64,000 nt of DNA from Pseudomonas sp. URMO17WK12:I2 (GCF_003253735.1 NZ_QKYW01000003.1:1-64000); one strand, 5' to 3'; positions 44,931-54,134 are shown, counted from the stretch's first letter. Numbers and translations: made by a program. Notes: generated from the letters alone by a model not told the origin.

Positions 44931-45613
44931 CAGGCGTTCACCGCTGCCACCAGGTGGCCGGCCTCCAGGCGGATGATGCGCTGGCAGCGCGCGGCAAGGC
45001 GCTCGTCATGGGTGACCAGCACCAGGGTCGCGCCGCGTTCCTGGTTGAGTTCGAACAACAGGTCACTGATGCGCTCCCCGGTGTGGGTGTCCAGGTTGCC
45101 GGTGGGTTCATCGGCGAACAGCACGTCCGGCTCCGCCGCAAAGGCCCGGGCAATGGCCACGCGCTGCTGTTCGCCACCGGAAAGCTGGCGCGGCGAGTGG
45201 CTCAGGCGCGCGCCCAGGCCGACGCGCTCGAGCAGTTCACTGGCGCGGCGGCGGGCATCGCTGCGGCCCTCGAGTTCCAGGGGCAGCATGACGTTCTCCA
45301 GGGCATTGAGGCTGTCGAGCAGCTGGAACGACTGGAACACGAAGCCCACGTGCTCGGCGCGCACCCGGGCGCGCGCGTCTTCATCCAGGCTGCCCAGGTC
45401 GTTGCCGGCCAGCAGGATGCGCCCGGAGCTGGGCAGGTCGAGGCCGGCCAACAGGCCGAGCAGGGTGGATTTACCGGATCCCGAGCTGCCGACGATGGCC
45501 AGGCTGCCACCTTTTTCCAGCTCCAGCGACAGGTCATGCAGGATGGTCAACTCGCCTTCCGCGCTGGAGACCACTTTGTTAAGGTTCTGCGCAGACAGAA
45601 TGCTTGAGCTCAT
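44930..45613 (-). CDS. ABC transporter ATP-binding protein, YbbA-like
   Basis: 227 residues of the LolD/MacB subfamily: Walker A VGSSGSGKSTLLGL (about 41-54), Q-loop FVFQSFQLLDSLNALENV, signature LSGGEQQR and Walker B VLFADEPTGNLDT. It energises the adjacent large permease. The start at 45613 puts its ATG only 10 bp from the divergent tesA ATG, so its promoter must lie inside tesA. Confidence 0.93.
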   Translation of the reverse strand: MSSSILSAQNLNKVVSSAEGELTILHDLSLELEKGGSLAIVGSSGSGKSTLLGLLAGLDLPSSGRILLAGNDLGSLDEDARARVRAEHVGFVFQSFQLLDSLNALENVMLPLELEGRSDARRRASELLERVGLGARLSHSPRQLSGGEQQRVAIARAFAAEPDVLFADEPTGNLDTHTGERISDLLFELNQERGATLVLVTHDERLAARCQRIIRLEAGHLVAAVNA

Positions 45614-45623
45614 GAGGAATCCG

Positions 45624-46229
45624 ATGCGTGCAATAGTGAAGGGGGCCATTCTGGGCCTGCTGCTGATAGGGCAGATGGCGCAGGCGGGGACCGTGCTGGT
45701 CGTCGGCGATAGTATCAGCGCCGCTTTTGGCATGGATACCCAGCAGGGCTGGGTTCATCTGCTCGATGAGCGCATGCGCCAGGAGGGTTTCGAGCATCGG
45801 GTGGTGAACGCCTCGATCAGCGGCGACACCAGCGCTGGTGGGGCTGCGCGGCTGCCGGCGCTGCTCACCGAGCACCAGCCGCAACTGGTGATCGTCGAGC
45901 TCGGTGGCAACGATGGCCTGCGTGGTTTGCCACCGGGCCAATTGCAACAGAATCTTGCGTCGATGATCGATGCCTCGCGCGGCGCTGGTGCCAAGGTGCT
46001 GCTGTTGGGCATGCGCATTCCGCCCAATTACGGCGAGCGCTACACCACGGCGTTCGCCAAGGTGTTCGACGACGTGGCCGCCGACAAGAATGTGCCACTG
46101 GTGCCCTTTCTTCTCGAGGGCGTGGGTGGCGTCGACGAGTTGATGCAGGACGACGGCGTGCATCCTGCCGTGAAGGCCCAGCCTCAATTGCTCGAGAATG
46201 TCTGGCCAACGCTCAAACCATTATTGTGA
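45624..46229 (+). CDS. tesA: Acyl-CoA thioesterase I / lysophospholipase / arylesterase
   Basis: TesA is a periplasmic SGNH hydrolase with thioesterase, protease I, lysophospholipase L1 and esterase activity. 201 residues: signal peptide (1-21, ending AQA), block I GDSISAAFGM (Ser about 30), block III GGNDGLRGL and block V DGVHP (Asp/His). The ATG at 45624 is preceded by GAGGA; another in-frame ATG at 45612 lacks a site. It is divergent from the YbbA-YbbP exporter with the starts 10 bp apart, the same arrangement as in E. coli. Confidence 0.96.
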   Translation: MRAIVKGAILGLLLIGQMAQAGTVLVVGDSISAAFGMDTQQGWVHLLDERMRQEGFEHRVVNASISGDTSAGGAARLPALLTEHQPQLVIVELGGNDGLRGLPPGQLQQNLASMIDASRGAGAKVLLLGMRIPPNYGERYTTAFAKVFDDVAADKNVPLVPFLLEGVGGVDELMQDDGVHPAVKAQPQLLENVWPTLKPLL

Positions 46230-46287
46230 CGGGCTTTTCCGCTGACGGTGTTTCGGCTAATGTGGCGCCCCCGTTCTGGAGCCCCCA

Positions 46288-46569
46288 ATGTTGCGACCCG
46301 TCTGGTCTCTGTATGCCTACCAACTGATCGAGCCGGACGAGCAGCTGGATCTGTTCGCCTGCCGTGAAGTGAAGGTGCATCTGGTGGCTCGTCAGCTGGA
46401 ACTTGGCGGCTACGCCGATCGTACCCTGTGCGGTGGCCTGCTGCCCGCGCAGCCGCTGTGGCGCGACCTGGAACGGCCCATGCTGCAGGACCGGCGCCTG
46501 TGCCGCGCCTGCCTGGCGACGCTGGAGGCCCAGCGCCGCGGTGAACGGCCTGCATGGCCGGGGCGCTGA
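46288..46569 (+). CDS. Hypothetical protein, 93 residues, Cys motif
   Basis: A 93-residue cytoplasmic protein. Cysteines at LDLFACREV, RTLCGGL and RRLCRACLATL include a CxxC, so a small zinc-binding domain is possible. No known family recognised. It follows tesA by 58 bp and precedes the L,D-transpeptidase by 58 bp. Confidence 0.6.
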   Translation: MLRPVWSLYAYQLIEPDEQLDLFACREVKVHLVARQLELGGYADRTLCGGLLPAQPLWRDLERPMLQDRRLCRACLATLEAQRRGERPAWPGR

Positions 46570-46627
46570 GGGGCGCCACGGTATACAATCAACTCCCACC
46601 ACCATCATCACCTCGAAGGTTTTCTGC

Positions 46628-47581
46628 ATGTCGCCGCGCGTTTCAGCTCTTGCCCGCTGTCTGTCGTTGGGTGCTGTCTGTCTGGCAGGTTCCGCTGCCG
46701 CACTGGAATTGCCGTTGCCGCCGCCCGGCGAGGACATCGTCGGCGAGATTCAGGTGATCAAGGCGCGCTACGAGGACACCTTCGCCGATATCGGTACGGC
46801 GAACGATCTGGGCTATCTGGAAATGGTCGCTGCCAACCCGGGCGTGGACGCCTGGTTGCCGGGCGAGGGCACCGATATCGTGCTGCCGACGCGCTTCATC
46901 CTGCCGCCCGGGCCGCGCGAAGGCATCGTGATCAACCTGGCCGAATACCGGCTCTACTACTTCCCGAAAGGGGAGAATGTCGTCCACACCTATCCGCTGG
47001 GCATCGGTCGTGAGGGCTGGAGCTCGCCGGTAACCCAGGCCCGCATCACCGCCAAAACGCCGAATCCGGGCTGGTACCCACCACAGTCGATTCGTGATGA
47101 GCATGCGGCTGACGGCGACCCGCTGCCGAGTTACGTTCCGCCAGGCCCGGACAATCCGCTGGGGCCCTACAAGATGACACTGTCGGTTCCGGGTTACCTG
47201 ATTCACGGCTCGAACAAGAAATTCGGCATCGGCATGCGGGTGAGCCATGGCTGCTTCCGCATGCTCAACAACAACGTGCTCGAGCTGGCCGACATGGTGC
47301 CGGTCGGCACGCCGGTGCGGATCATCAACGAGCCGTACAAGTTCGGGGTGAGTGGTGGCAAGGTCTACCTGGAGGCACATACGCCGCTGGGCGAGGAGGA
47401 TGCCCCGGCGGTCGATCACCATACCGAGGTGGTCAACGCCCTGATCCGGCGTAACGACCTCAGCGCCGATACCCTGGACTGGGACGTGGTGCGTGAGGTG
47501 GTGGCTGCCCATGACGGCCTGCCGGTGGAGATCGCATCGCCACGTGACGCGCTCATCCAGGCGCAGTCGCCCGCGCTCTGA
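46628..47581 (+). CDS. L,D-transpeptidase (YkuD)
   Basis: 317 residues: signal peptide (1-24, ending AAA), a short N-terminal LysM-like region (DIGTANDLGYLEMVAANPGVDAWLPGEGTDIVLP), and a YkuD domain (about 95-235) with the active-site string IHGSNKKFGIGMRVSHGCFRM, where the Cys attacks the tetrapeptide stem. Such enzymes make 3-3 crosslinks or attach a Braun-type lipoprotein to peptidoglycan. The neighbour downstream is oprI, the Pseudomonas Lpp homologue, making lipoprotein anchoring an attractive but unproven role. The start at 46628 has GAAGG upstream. Confidence 0.92.
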   Translation: MSPRVSALARCLSLGAVCLAGSAAALELPLPPPGEDIVGEIQVIKARYEDTFADIGTANDLGYLEMVAANPGVDAWLPGEGTDIVLPTRFILPPGPREGIVINLAEYRLYYFPKGENVVHTYPLGIGREGWSSPVTQARITAKTPNPGWYPPQSIRDEHAADGDPLPSYVPPGPDNPLGPYKMTLSVPGYLIHGSNKKFGIGMRVSHGCFRMLNNNVLELADMVPVGTPVRIINEPYKFGVSGGKVYLEAHTPLGEEDAPAVDHHTEVVNALIRRNDLSADTLDWDVVREVVAAHDGLPVEIASPRDALIQAQSPAL

Positions 47582-47632
47582 AGGCGGCGCGCACGGCGCT
47601 CTGGAGAGTGCCCGTGCAGCTTTCAGGCATAG

Positions 47633-47658
47633 AAAAGCCGGCTCGAGAGCCGGCTTTT
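47633..47658. terminator. Bidirectional terminator
   Basis: AAAAGCCGGCTC and GAGCCGGCTTTT form a near-uninterrupted stem with A and T runs. It lies between the convergent L,D-transpeptidase and oprI genes. Confidence 0.88.
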
Positions 47659-47674
47659 TATTGCCCGCAGGCTA

Positions 47675-47926
47675 TTACTTGCGGCTGGCTTTTTCCAGCA
47701 TACGCAGAGCGCGCTCATTGGCTTCGTCAGCAGTTTGCTGAGCCTTCTGAGCGGCAGCCAGTGCTTCGTCAGCCTTGCGGTAGGCTTCGTCGGCACGAGC
47801 TTGAGCGCGAGCTGCTGCGTCTTCGGTTGCAGTCAGGCGAGCTTCGGTTTCTTTGGTGACGCTGCTGCAACCGGTAGCCAGAACTGCGGCCAGAGCCAGA
47901 GCAGAGAATTTCAGAACGTTGTTCAT
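47675..47926 (-). CDS. oprI: Major outer membrane lipoprotein OprI
   Basis: 83 residues: lipoprotein signal with lipobox LATGC (Cys20) and a mature alpha-helical coiled-coil of heptads ([36 protein letters not shown]) ending in ...RMLEKASRK, whose C-terminal Lys can be linked to peptidoglycan. OprI is among the most abundant Pseudomonas proteins. The ATG has AAGGGGA upstream and a promoter TTTACT-N16-TAGTAT is seen at 47997-48024. It faces a strong terminator. Confidence 0.97.
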   Translation of the reverse strand: MNNVLKFSALALAAVLATGCSSVTKETEARLTATEDAAARAQARADEAYRKADEALAAAQKAQQTADEANERALRMLEKASRK

Positions 47927-47996
47927 CGTGTTCCCCTTAGGGTCAGTTTTTTGCTTATTGAAGCCCTTTCCCGAACCCGGAAAATGACCAGCGTAC

Positions 47997-48024
47997 ATAC
48001 TACCTGTAACTTCTAGTAAGTAAA
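47997..48024 (-). promoter_or_regulatory. Promoter of oprI
   Basis: On the minus strand TTTACT (48024-48019), 16 bp, TAGTAT (48002-47997), about 75 bp before the oprI start. It fits the strong constitutive expression of the gene. Confidence 0.55.
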
Positions 48025-48186
48025 CGGACGAAGGGCAAGGGTTCCGAATTTTTTCTCTGAAATTAGTACGCTAGCGTCGAATACCTCTACAGGTCTTAGC
48101 GATACAGGCTGCCGAGAGCCGCGATTTTCCCACGAAGCATTTCTGTCAGACCGGCAATTTCCCGGTGAAAGGATTTTGCCTTGCCC

Positions 48187-48230
48187 TTTACATCCGACAA
48201 TGGCTTTATATCCTATTGTTACCGGATGTA
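48187..48230 (+). promoter_or_regulatory. Promoter with overlapping inverted repeat before GNAT gene
   Basis: TTTACA (48187-48192), 16 bp, TATCCT (48209-48214) make a sigma-70-type promoter. TACATCCG (48189-48196) and CGGATGTA (48223-48230) are exact reverse complements, with nested ACAAT (48197-48201) and ATTGT (48215-48219) inside. The palindrome therefore brackets the -10 box, the place where a repressor would bind. Regulator unknown. Confidence 0.5.
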
Positions 48231-48279
48231 CGCAGGCCCTGCCGGGGTGTCGTGCCTGGCCCAATCGAGAGGAGTAGTA

Positions 48280-48561
48280 ATGAGCGAGCCACTGTCCATT
48301 CATCATGACCTTGCCGGTCACCAGTTCGAGACCACAGTGGATGGGGATCGCGCTTATCTTTCCTATATGGATCTGGGCAAGCAGACTCTGGATATCTATC
48401 GCACCTTCGTGCCGAACTCGCTGCGCGGCCGTGGCATCGCCGCGGCCCTCACCAAGACCGCGCTGGATTACGCTGACAGCATGGGCTACACGGTGATCGC
48501 TTCGTGCTCCTATGTGGAACGCTACATGGCGCGTACCGAAGGCGCTGCCGAGCAGGACTGA
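48280..48561 (+). CDS. GNAT family N-acetyltransferase, YjdJ-type
   Basis: 93 residues, the short YjdJ-like GNAT variant: LSYMDLGKQTLDIYRTFVPNSLRGRGIAAALTKTALDYADSMG contains the acetyl-CoA pyrophosphate loop RGRGIAAAL. The ATG at 48280 has GAGAGGAG upstream. Substrate unknown. A bracketing palindrome over its promoter (48187-48230) suggests repression. A strong terminator separates it from the convergent DAHP synthase gene. Confidence 0.85.
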   Translation: MSEPLSIHHDLAGHQFETTVDGDRAYLSYMDLGKQTLDIYRTFVPNSLRGRGIAAALTKTALDYADSMGYTVIASCSYVERYMARTEGAAEQD

Positions 48562-48577
48562 AATACACGCCGCCTAC

Positions 48578-48607
48578 AAAAACGCCGAGCAGAAGCTCGG
48601 CGTTTTT
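48578..48607. terminator. Bidirectional terminator
   Basis: AAAAACGCCGAGC and GCTCGGCGTTTTT flank AGAA: a 13-bp stem with A and T runs on both sides, between the convergent GNAT and DAHP synthase genes. Confidence 0.9.
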
Positions 48608-48620
48608 CATGGTGGCGGTG

Positions 48621-49709
48621 TTAACCGCGCTGGCGCTTGGGCAGCACGTCCTTGAGCTTGGCGTGCATGCTGCGCAGGGTCTTCTCGGTGCTCTCCCAAT
48701 CGATGCAGGCGTCGGTGATCGACACACCATACTTGAGCTGCTGCAGATCCTTGGGAATCGACTGGCTGCCCCAGCCCAGGTGGCTCTCGACCATCAGGCC
48801 GACAATCGACTGGTTGCCTTCGAGGATCTGGTTGGCGACGTTGTCCATCACCAGGGGTTGCAGCGCCGGGTCCTTGTTGGAGTTGGCGTGGCTGCAGTCG
48901 ACCATGATGTTCGGCTTGATCGAGGCCTTCTTCAGTTCCTGCTCGCAAATCGCCACGCTGACCGAGTCGTAGTTCGGCTTGCCGTTGCCGCCACGCAGCA
49001 CCACGTGCCCGTAGCCATTGCCCTTGGTCGTGACGATGGATACGCCGCCTTGCTGGTTGATCCCCAGGAAGCGGTGCGGGCTGGAAACCGACTGCAGGGC
49101 GTTGATGGCCACCGTGAGGCCGCCATCGGTGCCGTTCTTGAAGCCGACTGCCGAGGACAGGCCCGAGGCCATTTCCCGGTGGGTCTGCGACTCGGTTGTA
49201 CGGGCACCGATCGCCGACCAGCTGATCAGGTCCTGCAGGTACTGCGGAGAAATCGGGTCCAGGGCTTCGGTCGCGGTGGGCAGGCCCATTTCGGCGAGAT
49301 CCAGCAGGAGCTTGCGGCCGATGTGCAGGCCGTCCTGGATCTTGAAGGAGTCGTCGAGGTAGGGGTCGTTGATCAGCCCTTTCCAGCCAACGGTGGTGCG
49401 CGGCTTCTCGAAGTACACACGCATGACCAGGTACAAGGTGTCGCAGACTTCCTCGGCGAGCACTTTCAGGCGTTCGGCGTATTCGTGGGCGGCTTTGATG
49501 TCGTGGATGGAGCAGGGGCCAACCACCACGAACAGGCGGTGATCCTTGCCATCGAGGATGTCACGCACCACCTGCCGGCCGGCTGATACGGTGCGCTGCG
49601 CGCGCTCGGTCAGCGGAATCTCAAGCTTGATCTGTTCCGGGGTGATCAGGGTTTCGTTGGAGGCGACGTTCAGGTCGTTGATCGGTAATTCAGCTGTCGT
49701 GCTTTTCAT
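48621..49709 (-). CDS. 3-deoxy-7-phosphoheptulonate synthase, class I
   Basis: DAHP synthase joins phosphoenolpyruvate and erythrose-4-phosphate, the first step of the shikimate pathway. 362 residues of the AroG/AroF/AroH type I family: GPCSIHD (PEP/metal site), KPRTTVGWKGLINDP (about residues 95-110), and VMDCSHAN-like VDCSHANSNKDP. Which aromatic amino acid inhibits it cannot be read. The start is uncertain: ATG 49709 or 49721, neither with a strong site. It corresponds by position to the P. aeruginosa enzyme at PA1750 (recalled). Confidence 0.95.
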   Translation of the reverse strand: MKSTTAELPINDLNVASNETLITPEQIKLEIPLTERAQRTVSAGRQVVRDILDGKDHRLFVVVGPCSIHDIKAAHEYAERLKVLAEEVCDTLYLVMRVYFEKPRTTVGWKGLINDPYLDDSFKIQDGLHIGRKLLLDLAEMGLPTATEALDPISPQYLQDLISWSAIGARTTESQTHREMASGLSSAVGFKNGTDGGLTVAINALQSVSSPHRFLGINQQGGVSIVTTKGNGYGHVVLRGGNGKPNYDSVSVAICEQELKKASIKPNIMVDCSHANSNKDPALQPLVMDNVANQILEGNQSIVGLMVESHLGWGSQSIPKDLQQLKYGVSITDACIDWESTEKTLRSMHAKLKDVLPKRQRG

Positions 49710-49830
49710 CGGGTGGGTCATCGGGTCACGGGAGCCGGCCGCCAGCGATCCCCGTGCAGCGGGCACAGCAGTATGGGCACAGCGGGGAAGCCGAACCTTA
49801 GCGCGTTAGCGCCCGTCGAGACAATGGTAT

Positions 49831-50247
49831 TTAGGACTTGGGCGGGGGAAAGATGCCCAGGCGCTGCTTGCGCCATTCCTCGGCAATGAGCTCCAGGGGC
49901 AGTGGCTGGCCAGCCTGCTGTTCACGATGCTTGCGATAACGTTCCAGGTTGCAGATTTCCTCGACCATCCGCGCACGCAGCTCGGGTGCGTGCTCGCTGA
50001 AGGCGACGCCAAGCAGATAATGCTCCGATTGTTTCGTGCACCAGGCGACCTGACCGGGGTAGGCTAGCTGCTCGTCCAGCAGCGGGAAGTGCAGGATGAC
50101 GGGCGTGCCCTGCGGCAAGGCATGGCTGGAATGGCAGGCCGCGCCGCCCAGGCTGATGTTGTCCAGGCGTTGGTTGGCGCTGGGCGAGTGGCGGCGTAGC
50201 CTCAACTCCACAGGCAGGTTACTGCTATGACGAAGAAAGCGACGCAT
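49831..50247 (-). CDS. PilZ domain-containing protein
   Basis: 138 residues. An N-terminal RRFLRHSSNLPVELRLR region and DNISLGGAACHSS match the RxxxR and D/NxSxxG motifs that bind cyclic di-GMP, followed by a C-terminal helix rich in basic residues. Probably a c-di-GMP receptor; whether the N-terminal arginines are complete enough to bind is not certain. GGAG lies nine bases before its ATG, which shares two bases with the divergent thioredoxin-like start (CATG at 50245-50248). Confidence 0.8.
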   Translation of the reverse strand: MRRFLRHSSNLPVELRLRRHSPSANQRLDNISLGGAACHSSHALPQGTPVILHFPLLDEQLAYPGQVAWCTKQSEHYLLGVAFSEHAPELRARMVEEICNLERYRKHREQQAGQPLPLELIAEEWRKQRLGIFPPPKS

Positions 50248-50632
50248 GAACGAGCACTCCGGTTGCCATCAGAATGATATTGCCTTGCCGAATGTAGCCA
50301 CGCAATTGGAATTGACCGACTACGATGCCGATCGGCGATTGCTCGACCTGCCAGGCACGTCACTGGTGATCTTTACCGCCCAGGGTTGTGCAGCCTGCCG
50401 CTATGCGCGCCAGCGCCTTCCAGGGATGGAGTTGCCGGTCGAGCGGCTGGTGTGGATCGATGCGCAGGAGAACTTCGGCCTGGTGCAGCGCTATGAAGTG
50501 TTGCGGCTGCCGGCGCTTTTCGTGGTGCGCGATGGCGAATTCTTCGCTGCGCTGCACACCAGCCTGTCGCTGGCCGAGCTGCGCCGAGCGCTGGCCGAGG
50601 CCCTTGCCAGAGCGCCTGAAGACCTGCCCTGA
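50246..50632 (+). CDS. Thioredoxin-like protein with CAAC motif
   Basis: 128 residues: LVIFTAQGCAACRYARQRLPG contains the redox motif CxxC (CAAC), followed by the thioredoxin-fold LPALFVVRDGEFFAALH with the cis-Pro (LPALF). No signal peptide, so cytoplasmic. A later start at TTG about 50284 is possible because the ATG at 50246 overlaps the PilZ start codon and lacks a strong site. It may reduce disulfides or be a monitor of a partner; no partner is evident. Confidence 0.75.
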   Translation: MNEHSGCHQNDIALPNVATQLELTDYDADRRLLDLPGTSLVIFTAQGCAACRYARQRLPGMELPVERLVWIDAQENFGLVQRYEVLRLPALFVVRDGEFFAALHTSLSLAELRRALAEALARAPEDLP

Positions 50633-50755
50633 GGGCTGCTCGCTCCAGCAGCCTAAGCGGCCAGGCTGGGCATGGACTAGCCTTTTACGGTGGATTTTCC
50701 AGGGCGCTGCTAAGCTCATGCCAGGCCCCGCCGTGCCGGCAGTCGAGGAGGCCGT

Positions 50756-51253
50756 ATGATTCGTTCGATTCTCTACGCCACCGATCTTGGTCTGTATGCG
50801 CCTTATGTGCTGCAGCACGCGCTGGCATTGGCACGCACGTTCAAGGCGCGCCTGCACGTCGTACACGTGGTGGAACCCATGGGCCTGTTCGCTGAATCCG
50901 TTCTGCAGACCTATGTCGACGAAGCCCGCCTGAAAGAGCTGCGCAGCACCGGCCTGGAGACCGTGATGAGCAATATCGAGCTGCGCGTGCTCGAGGGCTT
51001 CCGTGACGAACTGGGCGACAATCCCGAGGACGTGGATCTGATCGGTTCGGTCAGCGTTCTGCGCGGTGATCCACCGATCTTCATTCTCGAGCACGCCCAG
51101 AAACTCGCGGTGGATCTGCTGGTCGTAGGCAGTCACAGCCACGGTGCAGCGCTCGAGGTGCCGATGGGCCGCACGGCTGCCAGGCTCCTGCAGCTGTGTG
51201 ACGTGCCGGTGTATCTGGTGCCCATGCTGCAGCATCGTTCCCGCCACGAGTGA
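50756..51253 (+). CDS. Universal stress protein (UspA family)
   Basis: 165 residues in one UspA domain: MIRSILYATDLGLYAPYVLQHALALARTF starts the fold, and the C-terminal VVGSHSHGAALEVPMGRTAARLLQLCDVPVYLVP holds the G-2x-G-9x-G(S/T)-like ATP-binding stretch in a partly altered form (SHSHG). It sits two genes before cysB. The start ATG follows GAGGAGGC. No anaerobic-type binding site was found upstream. Confidence 0.88.
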   Translation: MIRSILYATDLGLYAPYVLQHALALARTFKARLHVVHVVEPMGLFAESVLQTYVDEARLKELRSTGLETVMSNIELRVLEGFRDELGDNPEDVDLIGSVSVLRGDPPIFILEHAQKLAVDLLVVGSHSHGAALEVPMGRTAARLLQLCDVPVYLVPMLQHRSRHE

Positions 51254-51314
51254 ACGGCGCGACCCAGATAAAAAATCTAGATATACCGCCTCTACCATTA
51301 ATATGGTTATATAG

Positions 51315-51329
51315 CTGATCGACGATCAG
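51315..51329. promoter_or_regulatory. Palindrome upstream of cysB
   Basis: CTGATCGACGATCAG is a perfect 7-1-7 inverted repeat 30 bp before the cysB ATG, next to an AT-rich stretch (51265-51312) that includes ACCATTAATATGGT. CysB represses its own gene in enterics, so autoregulation is a possible use, but the sequence does not obviously match a CysB site. Confidence 0.4.
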
Positions 51330-51350
51330 GCGGCGGCCTATCCGCTTTGA

Positions 51351-52334
<984 letters not shown>

Positions 52335-52351
52335 GCGGCACGGCAGAAACG

Positions 52352-52381
52352 AAAAATGGCGCCCTGAGGCGCCATTTTTTT
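52352..52381. terminator. Bidirectional terminator
   Basis: AAAAATGGCGCC and GGCGCCATTTTTTT flank CTGA: a 12-bp stem with A and T runs, between the convergent cysB and cysH genes. Confidence 0.9.
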
Positions 52382-52391
52382 CGAGCCCGGA

Positions 52392-53012
52392 TCAGTGGCT
52401 CAGGTGCAGGCCGCACTCGCGGTTGTCCTCACCCTTGGTGGGGTCGAAGTAATCGAAGTTGTTCGGCAGGCCGTGGGCGGTCAGGTACTGGTACAGATCC
52501 TTGGAGGACCAGTGCAGCAGCGGGGCGACCTTGATCAGGCCGTCCGGGTTGATGCTCACCGGTTGCATCTGCGCGCGTACCGCGGTGTCGGTGGCGCGCA
52601 GGGCGGTGAACCAGACGCCTGGTGCGGTTTCGCGCAGGGCGCGGGCGAAGGGCTCGAGCTTCACTTCTTCGGTGAACGCGGCGTGGCGTGGATCGTCCAG
52701 TCCTGGCGTCGGACCATCGATGGCCTCACGGTGCGCGCGGCTGCGCTTGGGCAGGTAGGTGATCAGGTTGAGGCCCAGCTGTTGGGTGACCTCGTCAGCG
52801 AACTTGTAGGTGGCCTCGGTGTTGTAACCGCTGTCCATCCACACGATCGGAATATCGGCCTTGACCTGGCTGACCATGTGCAGGATCACCGCTTCGAACG
52901 GGCGGAAGTTGGTGGTGCAGATCGCGGTTTTGCCCAGACCGATCGCCCACTCGATCAGCTTTTGCGGCTGATTGGCGAATTCGGCGTTGAGGCTGTCCAG
53001 ATCGAGATCCAT
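52392..53012 (-). CDS. cysH: Phosphoadenosine phosphosulfate reductase family protein, cluster-less
   Basis: 206 residues of the CysH family. It reduces an activated sulfate to sulfite with electrons from thioredoxin. The C-terminal ECGLHLSH carries the catalytic Cys. Only one other Cys (residue 32) is seen and the CC...CxxC pairs that bind the [4Fe-4S] cluster in Pseudomonas APS reductases are missing. The N-terminus (TTNFRPFEAVILHMV, IVWMDSGYNTEATY) belongs to a shorter subfamily known from halophilic gamma-proteobacteria (recalled). It probably uses PAPS rather than APS, in which case an APS kinase is required. It follows the convergent cysB after a terminator. Confidence 0.85.
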   Translation of the reverse strand: MDLDLDSLNAEFANQPQKLIEWAIGLGKTAICTTNFRPFEAVILHMVSQVKADIPIVWMDSGYNTEATYKFADEVTQQLGLNLITYLPKRSRAHREAIDGPTPGLDDPRHAAFTEEVKLEPFARALRETAPGVWFTALRATDTAVRAQMQPVSINPDGLIKVAPLLHWSSKDLYQYLTAHGLPNNFDYFDPTKGEDNRECGLHLSH

Positions 53013-53143
53013 TGCGGGCTCCGAGGCGTGTGGGTGAGAAGGGCGATGGTAGCAAATCTGCGCGACGCCCGTGGCGCTGTGGCAGGGGCACGGGCGCGCG
53101 ATCCAGCAGGCCCGCTACCGAGAGACGGTAGCGAGCCGCAGGA

Positions 53144-54130
53144 TCAGATTTCTGCGGGCGGAATGTGGCCGAACAGTTCCTGGGAGAAGCGCGTGCGTTC
53201 TTCGGCGTTTTCCTGGATGCCCTTGGCAGCCAGTTCTTCGAGGCGCGCTTCCACGGCGTGAGCGCGATGGGTCAGGCCGCAGTCGTTGGCGATCTGGATG
53301 TTCAGGCCGGGGCGGGCGTTGAGCTCGAGAATCAGCGGGCCCTTGTCCTGGTCCAGTACCATGTCCACACCGATGTAGCCCAAGCCGCACAGCTCGTAGC
53401 AGCCGGCGGCGAGCTTCATGAAACCATCCCAGTTGGGCAACTGCACGCCGTCCACCGCGTTGGTGGTGTCGGGGTGTTTGCTGATCTTGTTGTTCAGCCA
53501 GGTGCCGCGCAGGGTCACCCCGGTGGCCAGGTCCACACCGACGCCGATGGCGCCCTGATGCAGGTTGGCCTTGCCGCCTGACTGGCGGGTCGGCAGGCGC
53601 AGCATGGCCATTACCGGATAGCCCATCAGCACGATGATGCGGATGTCCGGCACGCCTTCGTAGCTGATGCTCTTGAAGATGCTGTCCGGGGTCACCCGGT
53701 ACTCGATCAGTGCGCGGTCACGGTGGCCGCCCAGGGAGTACAGGCCCGAGAGGATGCTGGAGATCTGCTGCTCGATTTCCGAGTGGCTGACGATCTTGCC
53801 CGACACCGTCTTGAAGCGATCCTCGAAACGGTCGGCGATTACCAGAATGCCGTCGCCACCGGCGCCCTGGGCCGGCTTGACGACGAAATCGCTGCGCTCG
53901 CCAATGATCTTGTCGAGGTTGTCGATTTCTTTCTCGGTGGAGATCACCCCGTACATTTCCGGTACGTGGATGCCCGCCTCGATGGCCCGCTGCTTGGTGA
54001 TGATCTTGTCATCGACGATCGGGTACAGGTGGCGCTTGTTGTACTTGAGCACGTAGTCCGCGTTGCGGCGGTTGATGCCCATGATGCCCTTGGCTTCAAG
54101 GGCCTTCCAGGTTTTCCAGAGACCTAGCAT
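53144..54130 (-). CDS. Alpha-L-glutamate ligase-like ATP-grasp protein
   Basis: 328 residues with an ATP-grasp (RimK-like) fold: substrate/ATP motifs FVVKPAQGAGGDGILV (about residues 85-100), ALIEYRVTPDS and the Mg-binding LILELNARPGLNIQIAN near residue 283. RimK relatives add glutamate to protein or cofactor carboxyls, but the substrate here is unknown. It is the last gene of a three-gene unit (retropepsin-like, 7-TM inactive transglutaminase, ATP-grasp) with gaps of only 5 and 4 bp. Confidence 0.88.
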   Translation of the reverse strand: MLGLWKTWKALEAKGIMGINRRNADYVLKYNKRHLYPIVDDKIITKQRAIEAGIHVPEMYGVISTEKEIDNLDKIIGERSDFVVKPAQGAGGDGILVIADRFEDRFKTVSGKIVSHSEIEQQISSILSGLYSLGGHRDRALIEYRVTPDSIFKSISYEGVPDIRIIVLMGYPVMAMLRLPTRQSGGKANLHQGAIGVGVDLATGVTLRGTWLNNKISKHPDTTNAVDGVQLPNWDGFMKLAAGCYELCGLGYIGVDMVLDQDKGPLILELNARPGLNIQIANDCGLTHRAHAVEARLEELAAKGIQENAEERTRFSQELFGHIPPAEI

Positions 54131-54134
54131 TGGC

